Assembly (NCBI GenBank): GCA_023078685.1
Contig: JALGAS010000004.1
Location: 744,001-808,000 of the forward strand
DNA: 64,000 nucleotides
Origin: Neopestalotiopsis rosae
Taxonomy: Eukaryota; Ascomycota; Sordariomycetes; Amphisphaeriales; Sporocadaceae
Direction: 5' to 3'
The notes under the pieces were generated by a model. The model worked only from the letters and a program-made list of their open reading frames with translations. It made no database searches and was not told the origin of the DNA. Positions within the stretch are counted from its first letter, which is position 1; the number at the start of each line of letters is the position of its first letter. The translations under genes were made by a program, and so were the position numbers. Of the stretch, positions 23,318 to 33,999 are shown piece by piece.

Positions 23318-24445
23318 ATGTCTTGGACTTCCTGCGACAACTTCAACCCCGGCCACCCGGACACCAAGGTTCTGCTGTTTAATACGCCGTCCCTGAGCCC
23401 GACTGAGCTGAAAGAACATGACATGTTCAGTACCGTTGTCAGGACCTCGAACCATGTCTTGGTCACTGACACCAATGTCGCCAAACACTACCTTGACGAC
23501 TTTACCGCTTGCCTCCAGGGGATGGGTATCCGGGCTCACTCGTACATTGTGAAGCCCGGCGATGAGTCCAAGTCACTGGAGACCTACAATGCCCTACTGG
23601 AGCAGTGTACAGGCTTCAAACTGGACAAGGCCTCTACCATCATCAGTCTGGGTGGCGGTGTGGTTGGTGACGTTGCCGGTTTTCTGGCCTCGACTCTCTT
23701 CCGCGGCGTCAATTTCGTCAACATTCCCACCACCGTTCTCAATCAAGTCGACGCTGCCATCGACTGGAAGAAGGGCTTGAACCTTCCGTACGGCAAGAAC
23801 ATGATCGGCTGCATGTACTCGCCCTCGGAGGTGTGGGTCAATGCCGCGTTCCTGCGCACCCTCGAGGATCGCTACATCAAGGACGGGCTGAGCGAGTGCG
23901 TCAAAATGGCCGTGTGCCAGAGCACCAAGCTTCTCGACCTCCTTCTGCACGCAGAGTTCCACGACGAGGAGTGGATGGCCAACGTGGTCAACGAGTCGGC
24001 CATTCTCAAGACGGCGCTCATGAAGCGCGACTCCGAGTACGTCGAAGGCGTCAAGCAGTACGGCCACGCCGTGGGCCACGCAGTCGAGCACCTTTCCAAG
24101 AAGACGGAGCACGCGTACGGCCACGGCGAGGCCATTGCCATTGGCATGTGCGTCACGGCCGAGTTGGCTGTGGTGACTGGTTTGTCCGACGAGGCGACGC
24201 TCCAAGCGCATTACGACACCTTCAACATGCTCAGTCTCCCCACTAAGGTCCCCGAATGGCTGACCTCGGAGGAGGTCTGGGCTCAGACTCAGACGGACAA
24301 GCACTTCCTAAAGGGCGAAATGTATTGCATGGTGGTCAAGACCGTTGGCACTCACGTTGAGAATGAGCAAGGACTCACCATGCTTCCATTCGGCGAGGAT
24401 GTGGTGATGCAGGCTCTGGAGAATAACCGCAAGAGCAAGCGGTAG
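23318..24445 (+). CDS. Sugar phosphate cyclase, dehydroquinate synthase superfamily (non-AROM)
   Basis: Intronless, 375 residues. It has the full length of a single-domain cyclase, unlike the pentafunctional AROM protein that makes dehydroquinate in fungi. The NAD-binding segment is LGGGVVGDVAG (residues 111-120), followed by IPTT (136-139). Predicted metal ligands are Glu193 (in LSECVK), His250 (YGH) and His269 (HGE). GKN (159-161) is also conserved. The stretch after Asp145 reads AAIDWKKGLNLPYGKN, where dehydroquinate synthases have a GGKT...NHP pattern, so the substrate or product probably differs. Candidates are a 2-deoxy-scyllo-inosose-, valiolone- or gadusol-type cyclitol. Expected chemistry is NAD-dependent oxidation, phosphate elimination, re-reduction and ring closure of a heptose or hexose phosphate. 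Strong C/G-ending codon use suggests high expression. Flanking regulator, P450 and exporter genes suggest a metabolite cluster. Confidence 0.85.
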   Translation: MSWTSCDNFNPGHPDTKVLLFNTPSLSPTELKEHDMFSTVVRTSNHVLVTDTNVAKHYLDDFTACLQGMGIRAHSYIVKPGDESKSLETYNALLEQCTGFKLDKASTIISLGGGVVGDVAGFLASTLFRGVNFVNIPTTVLNQVDAAIDWKKGLNLPYGKNMIGCMYSPSEVWVNAAFLRTLEDRYIKDGLSECVKMAVCQSTKLLDLLLHAEFHDEEWMANVVNESAILKTALMKRDSEYVEGVKQYGHAVGHAVEHLSKKTEHAYGHGEAIAIGMCVTAELAVVTGLSDEATLQAHYDTFNMLSLPTKVPEWLTSEEVWAQTQTDKHFLKGEMYCMVVKTVGTHVENEQGLTMLPFGEDVVMQALENNRKSKR

Positions 24446-25177
24446 ATGATGATATGGTGCAGATTTCTAATGGCCAACAGGCAACAAGGGAAGTGGTGCA
24501 TCACGGTGGAATTGGTAGGGATGCTTTCAAGTAATGCATAATTAGGAGATGGCAAACCATGTGAAGGTCAGCTCGACGGAGTCTATCGATTCAACATCGA
24601 TCTCGGGAGCATATGGGTTTTACATGGCTTTTTCTTCTCACCTGGTTGATTTTCTAGTTTCATATTTCGGTCGTCAATTTAATGAGTTTTCTACCTTGGA
24701 TGATAATCTGTGCCTTGCCGTAGTTATGCTCCAATAATACATTTCGCATCCGCGCCTGCTTGGGTTTATTTCTTGCATAATTTGCCGAGTCAGCTTGAGC
24801 GACTATAGAAGGGTTCAGTACTGAACGCCCTGGCAAGGCAAGCAATCGGTGTATGAATGTCGCCAACTTCTCAAGTGACAGGAGGGCTCATACAATGACT
24901 CCCAGATTATGCAGTTTGATACTGCTATGTATAGCTGCATTTGCAGATTGTTTTGCAATTGTGAACAAGTTTTTGTATCTAGGGAGGCAGTCGCTATTGT
25001 GGTGAATAAATATGGTTCACGCCGCCACGTTTCTAGCATTTACAGTGGATGGTGGGCACCTAGACTAGCGGGGCTTGGTGCGCACATACCGCTCGTCATC
25101 GCATTCGTATTTCGGGTTGGGTGCATTTCCGCGTTCACATTCTTCTTCTTTCACTCTCTAACGAACACCCTGCCACA
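24446..25177. other. Intergenic
   Basis: 3' end of the cyclase gene and promoter of the Zn2Cys6 regulator, transcribed in the same direction. No further feature seen. Confidence 0.6.
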
Positions 25178-26667
25178 ATGGAGAAGACCCCTCGCCACAG
25201 ACGCCTCGGACACAGAAAGTCTCGAAATGGATGTGTGCAATGCAAAGAGCGCCATGTCAAGGTGGGTCGTTCCTGCGTCGCTTCCTGAGGATCTAGCAAG
25301 CTGTGTGTGGTCTCAAGAAAGCTCAACCCAGAATGATAGTGCGACGAACAACGGCCATGTAGCAAATGTGACCGACATGGCCTACCATGCAGCTTGCTGG
25401 GCCAGGCTTCTTCAACAGCGACTTTATCTCCCAGTACCACCACTCCAGGTCTTGACACCCGCGCAGCATTTGATCAGCAGCGTTCCCTTCCTGTGACGGA
25501 TAGTCCCGCTCGTTCTGCCGACGATGGTGTCGCTGTCGCAAATGTAAGCAGCCATCGTCTGGGCGGAGCGCGTCAAGACGTCCATGCCGTTCAGCGAGCC
25601 GACACCCAAGCAACACCATTCAGACACGATACAGTACCACGGAGCCCAGACAGACCTGAATTGAACTCTTCGGCGGAATGGCTGCAAAGTTTGCGCCTGT
25701 GGCATCACTATACTACACAGACATGCTATGTATTGCCTCGATCAAAGCATCATGTGCCACTGTGGAAGACCGCTGTCCTCGAAGCGGCGCACTCCAATGT
25801 ACGGCCCTCTGTCATGCCAAGTCTCACACGCCGTGCTAACCAACATAGGCCTTCCTCATGGACGGCATGCTCGCAATAGCCGCTCTCCATTACGGGTTTG
25901 TATATCCGCAACATCGACAGGAGTACAATGTCATTTCCATGGAGTATCAGACGCGTGCGCTCCAATGGTTTGCCACACGTCTCGATCATATCAACGATGA
26001 CAATTGCAATGCTTACTTTTTCCTTGCATGTGCCATCTTCATCCTGAGCCTGTGTTCGGTGGCTCAATCCGGCATCATGGGAGTCGGCATCAACTGTTCT
26101 GATATCGCACAATCTTTGTCACTTCTACAAGGGATTAAGGGGATTCTGGACTATAAGCCCATCGAAAGATGGCCAGCGGATAACACGGAGCTCGCCATTC
26201 TGTTCAGAGAACCTCGGCCACCAATAGAGACACGCATCGAGTCCCCTTTCACAGCCCAGCTTGAGAAAATTAATCCGCTTCTGGATATGCTTCCTCATGG
26301 ACTGGACATTATGAACCCTCGTTCTGTATGTCTCTTGGCGTTGGACTCCTTGAGAACTACGCATCGGGCCTGCAGGAATTCTCAACCATACGAATCAAGC
26401 GTTTGGAGATGGCCGTACACCTTGCCAACCTCGTTTCTCGACATGATTGCTAAAGGACAGCCTGTCGCGCTGATCATTGTAGCGCATTTTGCTGCTCTAG
26501 TACGCGCCTATGAGCACACCATCTGGGTCAGCAAAGGTTGGGGCATGAATGTGATGGCAGTGGTGGAGCGGACCCTTGACGTTGAATGGCAGACCTGGCT
26601 CGAGTGGCCAAAATACAGCCTTCATCATGAAATTGATGTCGACTCCATGAATTCTTCAATGCAATAA
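25178..26667 (+). CDS. Zn2Cys6 transcription factor
   Basis: Three exons, 25178-25261, 25340-25798 and 25849-26667, all joined in phase 0, give 453 residues. The first intron splits the DNA-binding domain. Splicing from AAG to TGC restores the binuclear zinc cluster with cysteines 19, 22, 29, 35, 38 and 45, preceded by basic residues (RRLGHRKSRNG). A linker of about 110 Ser/Thr/Pro-rich residues follows, then a helical fungal regulatory domain (FMDGMLAIAALHYG is the usual start of this domain in C6 factors). It is nuclear. Lying between the cyclase and the P450, it is the likeliest direct regulator of both. Confidence 0.85.
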
Positions 26668-26897
26668 TTGATAATTTATCGAGAACAGAGGCCGGTTATC
26701 AGCCTTGAGGAGCAACTCGGTGCCAGTTGTGCTATATTTGGCGGGGAATCCAGCCAGTTCACATCTTCCCCCCAGCCTTACCCCTGTACAAGCTGAACAC
26801 CTGTTTCGAAATACAACATTACTCACACGACACAAGCACAGACAGGCAGACTTTGACTATGCGAATGATACTGGAAATAACGACTGGTCTGTTGAGA

Positions 26898-28673
26898 CTA
26901 AATACAATCAAGATCGATTTCTGGGACCCTACTCTTGCACTGGATCTCGGTATCACCCGCAATGGCCTTGGTATTTGCAATCAGACGAGGTGGCATTCTG
27001 CCCTTTTCCGGATTGAAACGCCACTCATACTTGAGCAAAAGATGGCAGAGCAAAATCTTGAGCTCATTGATTGCGAAGAAACGACCCGGACAAGCATGTT
27101 GACCATGACCAAAGAGGGTATAGTCCGAGGTTGTGGTGGCCAACTGCCAGCCATTCTCCTGGCCAGACTCTTGGCGCTTCTTGACGAAGCGCTCTGCATC
27201 AAAACCTTCTGGTTCAGAGTAAACCTGTGGGTCCTTGAAGTTGGCCGCGACCATCAGCCGGGAGCCCTTTGGTAGGACTGTCCCGTCGGATAATGTCACC
27301 TCTTGGTCTACATATCGGTTCATCGAAGCTACAGATAGTGCGAAGTCATACGTTAGCCAGGTCCTCACACAACCAATGACTATTTCGCCCCGGGTGCTGT
27401 TGCCAGAATAAGGGATCGGTGTCGATGCAAAGAGAGCAAACTTACTGATAGACAAAGGACGAACTCGTTGCGACTCCTTCAGAAAGCTGTCCATCAGGGT
27501 CAACTTGTATAATGAAGTCTTGTTCCATCCGTGCTCGCCAATGACCTGGATAATCTCTGATCGCAGCTTATCGGCGACCTCGGGGTACTCGCAGATGTCC
27601 AAGAGCGCCGCAGACGAGGTTTCGGTTGTGGTGTGGATCGCAGCCATGGTCAAGGCCAGCTGAGCTGCAACATAATCGGTGTTATCCTTGGTTCGAACCT
27701 GGTACATCCAACCCAGTGAGTCGGCCACTTTTGGAGGCTTCTTGCCAGCCGCTTGGGCTTCACGGACATTGTCGATGCGACGTTGCACTTCGGGGTCAAT
27801 GAGTTTGTGCGCATCCTTGACTGCCTTGCGAAGAGTCGCGCCCTGGGGTATGAACCAGTACATGATCGGACGAGCGAAGCTAGGCATGAGGCGCATCAAA
27901 TGTGCAACAATGAATGTGTCGATCGTGTAAGCCTTGGAGATCTTGAGCCACCGTTCATTGCGGCACAAGGGCAGCCCCAGGAATACGCGCGACGACAAGC
28001 GGGCAACGATTTCCATCATGTCGTCCTTCAGATTGCGATTGCTCCATTCCGAGTGTTGTCCAATTTGACAATTGATGGAGTCAATGGTCTCATCCACGAG
28101 ATCTTCCGTGACCAAACCCAAACTCTGTGTCAACTTGATTCTTACAGTGTCTTGGATCAACTTGTCGTCGTGTAACGATTGTTTGTGGCCTTCGAACCCG
28201 GGATAGTTGACAAAAAAGTCCTGAAAAAGAAAACGATGAGTGTGATCATAGACCATCAAAGGCGCAGGGTAGACGAACAGGTGAAAAGGCTTTGGTCAAG
28301 TCGAGCGCAGGGTGGTTCTTGATTTCGTCGGCGTATCGAGAGGGTAGAACGATCTTTGGCCCGGTACCTGTGATAATCTGGAAGGGACCCGAGGTCTTTG
28401 GGTATGGAATGCATTAGTCTATATCTTTCTCAAAGACGGAGCCAGGAATGCAAGCGTGGGAAAGGTCAGTACCTGTTGCAAACCCTTCGCCAGAGTCTCT
28501 GGGCCGTGTTGCATCCAGCTCTGCTTTGGGCTTTTGCCATCAACCGCAATGACTGGATATGCTGCATACGGACGTTCCTGAGTGAGCCAATGCTTGACGA
28601 TGCCGAGGAAGACAACTCCAGCAATGACTGAGACCCAGACGGGATTGCTTTCAAACATTGTGATGTACGACAT
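26898..28673 (-). CDS. Cytochrome P450 monooxygenase
   Basis: Four exons, 28673-28473, 28395-28279, 28220-27446 and 27328-26898, give 507 residues, the usual length of a fungal microsomal P450. The N-terminus has one membrane anchor (residues about 12-30, VWVSVIAGVVFLGIV). The I-helix is AAIHTTTE, the K-helix KESQR, and the haem-binding loop FGHGQHACPGR has its thiolate ligand at about Cys444. The third intron removes a frame-open stretch and restores RPLSI-TSMNRYVDQ. The DFFVNYPGFEG segment resembles the fungal group that includes ent-kaurene oxidases and several toxin-pathway P450s, but specificity cannot be assigned. It would act at the endoplasmic reticulum with a reductase encoded elsewhere. 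It is convergent with the Zn2Cys6 gene and probably a tailoring enzyme for the cyclase product. Confidence 0.9.
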
Positions 28674-29562
28674 TCTGTACAGTTGTTTGGCGAGCTAGTC
28701 GCTGAATGATGGTGTTGCCAAAGAAAGTACAAAGACATGTCTAACGGACTGGTGGACTTATATGTTAACTTCTTCTATTCAAAAGAAACGCGCCGGCATT
28801 AACCAAGCCCTCTCCGTTAGAAGCGCGGACAACTACCAGGAGCCTGCTGCGGGCTGTGCATCGTTTCTAGGCGATACGTTTCGTATGCTGCGGCAGTCGA
28901 TCTTCATTTCCGGTCGTTTTCGGCACGACTGCCGAACACGCCATAGTGCTCGAGTCGCGTTTCTGCATTCTTTCTCTGCCAGCCATTAGGGGAGCACAAA
29001 TGGATGCGCCTGTCCGGGCCTATCCGTTCGGTAGTTCCAGGAGGTCATCGTAAAGCGTTGACACTTCATTGGCTTCTCGTAAACGCAGCCCCGCAATACG
29101 ATGGCGAGGTCTCCATAATACGACACGAGCCGACCACTAGACAATAAGAAAGTATAGTGCATGTCCACGCCACGTCCCCGGATTTGTCTAGCAGGGATGT
29201 TTTTGTTTTACGATCAACACCCCCTCGATCTAAACATCTCGCAGGAGAAACATGGGAAAATGTTTATCTGCATTAGGCAGAGAACAATTTCGCAACAGGA
29301 ATGGCCAACACCAAAACGGACAGAGTCGATACGCCACACGGAATACAATAGGGGTCCGACTTTGATCGTGCATGACACTTCAATTCATAGATAAACCTGT
29401 AACATACAACCTACATTTGCATTTCTCAGTATACTAGTCGTCCTTACGCGCAAGGCGCACTCCAACTCCGTGCCACACTCGCAATAAATAGGTTGCTCCC
29501 TATAAATCGACAATACCCTTGGAGGGATCAACAAGGCAATCTCAAGTCTTACAACCACAAAC
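28674..29562. other. Divergent promoter region of P450 and MFS genes
   Basis: Head-to-head spacer. A TATAAAT box at 29501-29507 serves the MFS gene. A palindromic TTTCCGGTCGTTTTCGGCACGACTG-like GC-rich patch near 28910-28935 could hold regulator sites (CGG-type half sites), which I cannot verify. Confidence 0.5.
29501..29507 (+). promoter_or_regulatory. TATA-like box of the MFS exporter gene
   Basis: TATAAAT about 60 bp before the ATG at 29563. Confidence 0.4.
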
Positions 29563-31121
29563 ATGGACGACCCCAAGACGGAACAACGGAGTGCCAGCAC
29601 CGACGACCATCTGGACGAAGCCAAGTATCCATCGACGGAGGACACAAACGAACATGATCCGGAGCAGCAAAGCTTTGTCGTCTGGTGGGATGGCGACAAC
29701 GACGCCAAGAACCCATACAATTGGCCCACCTGGCAAAAAATGGTCAACACGGTACTCATCAGCGTCCTCACCTTTGTGACGCCTCTGGCCTCGTCCATCT
29801 TTGCCCCGGGCATCCCCGAGCTCATGGTCGAGTTCAAGTCGTCCAACACGGAGCTGGCCGCGTTCGTCGTCTCCGTCTACGTGCTCGGCTTCGCATTTGG
29901 TCCGCTGTTCTTGGCGCCGCTCTCGGAAATGTACGGACGATTGATTGTATACCACGTGTGCAACGTCTGCTTCATCGGCTGCACCATCGGCTGCGCACTG
30001 GCACCCACTCTCAACGCCCTCATCGGACTGCGCTTCGTGGCCGGCCTCTTTGGGTCGTGCCCCCTGACCATTGGCGGCGGCAGCATCGCCGACATGATTA
30101 CGCAGGAGAAGCGCGCCTCGGCCATGGCGGGCTTCAGCATCGGGCCCCTGATCGGACCCATCATCGGCCCCGTCGTGGGCGGCGTCATCCAGAGCAAGCT
30201 CGGCTGGCGCTGGGTGTTTTGGGTCCTGACCATTGTCAGCGGCGTCGTCACCGTGGCCATGGCGGCGTTTGGGCGCGAGACGTTTGCCCCTGTCCTGCTG
30301 CAGCGCAAGACACTGGCCATTCGCAAGGAGACGGGCGATGAGCGGTGGCGGTCCAAGTTGGATAGCGGCCTTCCGCACAAGGAGTTGCTCAAGAGGTCGC
30401 TGCTGCGGCCGCTCAAGATGCTCTTGTTTTCTCCCATTCGTACCATTTTTGCCTTGTACCTCGTCATGGTGTACGGGTATCTCTATCTGCTCTTTACATC
30501 CATTTCCTATGTCTTTCAACAGCAGTATGGTTTCGGCACTACTACTGTGGGCCTGGTCTATCTCGGGTTGGGCGTTGGTTCCTTCATTGGACTGGCGGCT
30601 TATACAGTAGACAGCAACAAGACTGTCAAAGCACAGGCAGGCTCGCAGGGTGTGGCCAAACCGGAAGTTCGACTTCGGTTGCTGCCTCTTGGTGCTTTCA
30701 TTATGCCCTGCGGTTTCTTCATATATGGTTGGACGGCTCAGTACAAGACACACTGGATTGCTCCCATTATAGGGCTTGGGGTCATTGGTGTTGGTAAGCT
30801 TTTTGATGTACGCTACTTATTCTTGCCGGGATGATCGCTAACTACGGAATAGGCAACTTGATTTGTTTCATGGCCATTAGCATTTATCTTGTCGACGCTT
30901 ACACAACATACGCGGCCTCTGCTCTCGCGGCCAACACCGTGATGCGTTCCATTGCTGGTGCGACTTTGCCATTGTGTGGTCTGAAGATGTACGACCAACT
31001 CGGTCTCGGCTGGGGAAACTCCTTGCTTGCCTTCATTGCAATTGCCATGCTCCCGATTCCCATTCTGATCCTGCGGTTCGGAGAGAAACTTCGGCTGAAG
31101 ACAAAGATGGACGCTCTGTGA
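29563..31121 (+). CDS. MFS exporter, DHA1 multidrug/polyamine type
   Basis: Exons 29563-30793 and 30853-31121 (GTAAGC donor, AATAG acceptor, phase 1) give 499 residues. A cytosolic acidic tail of about 55 residues precedes twelve membrane segments. Family signatures are NPYNWP before TM1, PLSEMYGR in loop 2-3 and LGWRWVFW at the end of TM6. These define the fungal DHA1 exporters related to TPO and FLR1. Such genes commonly give efflux or self-protection in metabolite clusters. Its head-to-head arrangement with the P450 gene suggests a shared promoter and the role of product exporter. Confidence 0.9.
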
Positions 31122-31462
31122 AGGGGCGTCACTCGGGTTGCTTATTGACCCAGATATAACAGCCGAGCAGAAGCTTGCGCAAAAATAATATTTATTGCAT
31201 ATTATATTCTTACCTCGTACAACATTCTTTTGTATCCTCTACTAATCTATTGCAACGCACTTCCATCTCTGAAACTTCTCCTTCAATCGAACATCGAAAG
31301 ATTATCTCTTTATACAGACAACAAGAAATTAAGACTATTATTGGCCATAATTTGCAGAGTCCTGCTTGGTCACTATTATCCCGTCGTAACACAGTTGTTC
31401 TATTTCCTTGCGTGTAACAGTCAGAATGGATACGAAGTACCAAAGCTTGGTTGAGGAGTCGT
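31122..31462. other. Intergenic between convergent genes
   Basis: 3' ends of the MFS exporter (+) and HET gene (-). AT-rich, nothing else seen. Confidence 0.6.
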
Positions 31463-33515
31463 CTACGCAATTGTAAAGCTCTGCAACTCCTTGTCGTGGT
31501 TCCCGACCTCCCCATTCATGAATGCATGTAAGTAGCATTCGCCAATAAATTTATACATTGATTGCTGACCCACAAGAACCTCTCTCAGAACGACTGGGAC
31601 ACTGCAGCCGAGCAAAATGCAGACCACATCGCCCTTCCTCGCTTGGGGTGGAGCCATCCCGATCAACCCGCTGGCAGTGACGAGAAGCTTCTTCTGCATC
31701 GTGATTGGGGACGTGCAATCGACGAGCCTAGAAGCAAATGTCTTCGGGTGCGTCTCAATGTCATCAAGACTGACATCACCGGTCGGGATGTGACGACAAC
31801 AGTGCTCATCGAGTGTGCGCCCTCGCAGTAGCAGACCTTTATTCGCATCGTACCAAGAACACACTGATCTGACCCGCGCGGGCAGAGGCTCACGGTCAAC
31901 AAGCCGTGAAACCTTGATGAGAATGAGAAATTCGTCCCGAAACCTTTCACCAGGGGCGAGGGTCGTGAAGTATCGATCGAGGCGATCGAGAGTCAGCGTG
32001 CGAGCTATATCCGTAACAAAGTCCGATAATTCTTCTGGCTGCAAGCCTTCGCCACGAGAATTCACGTCTGATGTGGACTGAATGAAGGGAGTTCCAAGTT
32101 GGGTAGCAGAATGGTCAGGCGAGCTCAATACACTGCCGAGCCCGTCAATACGATCGACTGCGAACCCCTGACATCTGAGGTTTGGTGAATGTGTATCAAT
32201 GATTTGGGGGCTCATGCCACCATCGGCGCGGTATGATTTGGCTGTTTGAATGTCCCTGTAATAGCCATACACAGGAGGTCTAAAGTTTCCAATGTGCCGG
32301 CTAGAGGTTTGGCTTACCATGAGAGGGACAACAAACGGCACGACACGTATCCGCCAGTCGGGAACCCAAGATGGCCACTGATTGTCCTGAATTTCGGTAC
32401 TCCTCTCTTCATGTTTTGCTTTCTCAATCGGCCTGAATATCTGCGCGAAACAAATTATATCCAAACTCTTGTAGGTAGTGATAAAGGATGTGACAAGTCG
32501 AAGGTAAATGTCACCGACGTTATCGGCGTAAGCTGGTCTGCCGATAATCGCGCGATCTCTCTCCTTCGCCAAACCCAAGAGTCCGTATATACGATCCCTC
32601 GGATCACTCAACTCGCACGCGCCAGTATAGGCCATAAGAGCGACAAGACTCATGTTCTCAGAATAGCCCTTCGCCTGATACCATACTCGAAGTCGGTATC
32701 TCGTCCACGCGGCGTTCCAAAGCTCAGGTCGTATAAGCAAGCTATTCGGCTCACAATTCCATATCGCCGATAACGCGTTAGCAAGGTCTTCCTCGGAAAC
32801 TCGGCAGCTTCCGCAATAGAGGTCGATGGCGTTGGAGCCAACGTACTCCTGCAAAGTCCATATTCGCTTCCACCAGTCCAATTCGAAAAAGCGTTCTAAT
32901 GCTTTCCACTTCTCCGGAAGCCAAAGGTATCGCGGGACTTCTCTGGTATTTCTCTTGTGATTGTATGATGAGATCTCCGGGCGGATCTTGGAGAGATGAG
33001 ACAGGAAAGCGATGCCCTCGGCGATTCCAGCACTCTCTTCACCGAGCCACGACACCGTGCGGACGGATTTCGAGTATATCTGCTTCATCAACAAGACCTC
33101 TGCCGGAAGATTGCATCTCAGTCAATTCTGCTCCTACACCTGGAGGTAACAAGGCGGGCCTCAAGCCATACTTACGTGAAGCTCTCTCGTGGGGGTCACG
33201 CAAATTGATGCATATCGAATCAATCCATACCCAGTAATCCTCTCGAAAGGCGGGCGCGTCGCACAGACTTTCGAGCATCGAGTAGACACTGTCAAGGACA
33301 GGAAGATCATGGCCGTCGATTTGAATCGACTGTGTATAGGCTTGGCGTCCCCATACATATGATATAGTTGTAAATGGTGGGCAATCCTTGGATTCGAGAG
33401 AGAAATTGCGAAGCGTTCCGCAGATGGAGGAATCGGAAGGATTTCGAGAGACGTGGAAAAGACGCACCGGAGCAAATGGGGTGTACTCATAACCCGAGCT
33501 CCAGTTGTCCTCCAT
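31463..33515 (-). CDS. HET-domain (heterokaryon incompatibility) protein
   Basis: Exons 33515-33176 and 33099-31463 (GTAAGT donor, GGCAG acceptor) give 658 residues. The HET domain covers roughly residues 45-210: it opens with FTTISYVWG, continues with WVWIDSICIN and, across the intron, reads QVLLMKQIYSKSVRTVSWLG. The C-terminal half ends in the usual GECYLHAFMNGE segment. HET proteins trigger programmed cell death after fusion of genetically different hyphae or in response to non-self signals. The partner is unknown here. Such genes are numerous in filamentous fungi and often lie in variable regions, so linkage to the metabolite block need not mean a shared function. Confidence 0.9.
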
Positions 33516-33999
33516 TGTCTTCGGTATTCACTAACTCGGCAGGCAAGCCGAATGTCAGGGTCGTTCTACTAAATGGCACAGCAGTGTGGGTATAGCAGAG
33601 ACTGAGCTGAGAAAGCGGGGACTCACCAAACACCGAAAGGCGAAACACCCGTGTCCGAATTTATACCTATAATTCCGGACAGCGATATTCCCTGATCGAT
33701 TCTACTATGTCCCACAAGTACTAGAATATGTCCAAGAATAACAGCTAGAAGTCCAAAATCCAGCGAAACACGCTTGGATGACCAAGAATATTGGGTTTAG
33801 TCTCTTAGAACAAACGGAAGTATTATTGTTGTTCAAGAGGAAGTCATGTTATCACTTAAAAAGATGAAAGAGTTGATAGTCCGGCGGTTAGGGAAGATTC
33901 CGCGTCCCTGCTAAGTGCTTGATTCATTCTCAAACGTAGTAATTCCTTCTTTTCAAAGTGCTACCTCCCAATAGATATCTCGTCTTGGTTCCTGTCTTA
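33516..33999. other. Intergenic
   Basis: Promoter of the HET gene and 3' end of the membrane protein gene. AT-rich, no feature recognised. Confidence 0.55.

Noticed and set aside
23594..24304. 236-residue minus-strand frame over the cyclase
   Set aside because: Antisense shadow of the G/C-ending codons of the cyclase gene. No family features.
29542..30753. 403-residue minus-strand frame over the MFS exporter
   Set aside because: Antisense shadow of a GC-rich transporter gene. The sense frame has clear MFS motifs and a valid intron.
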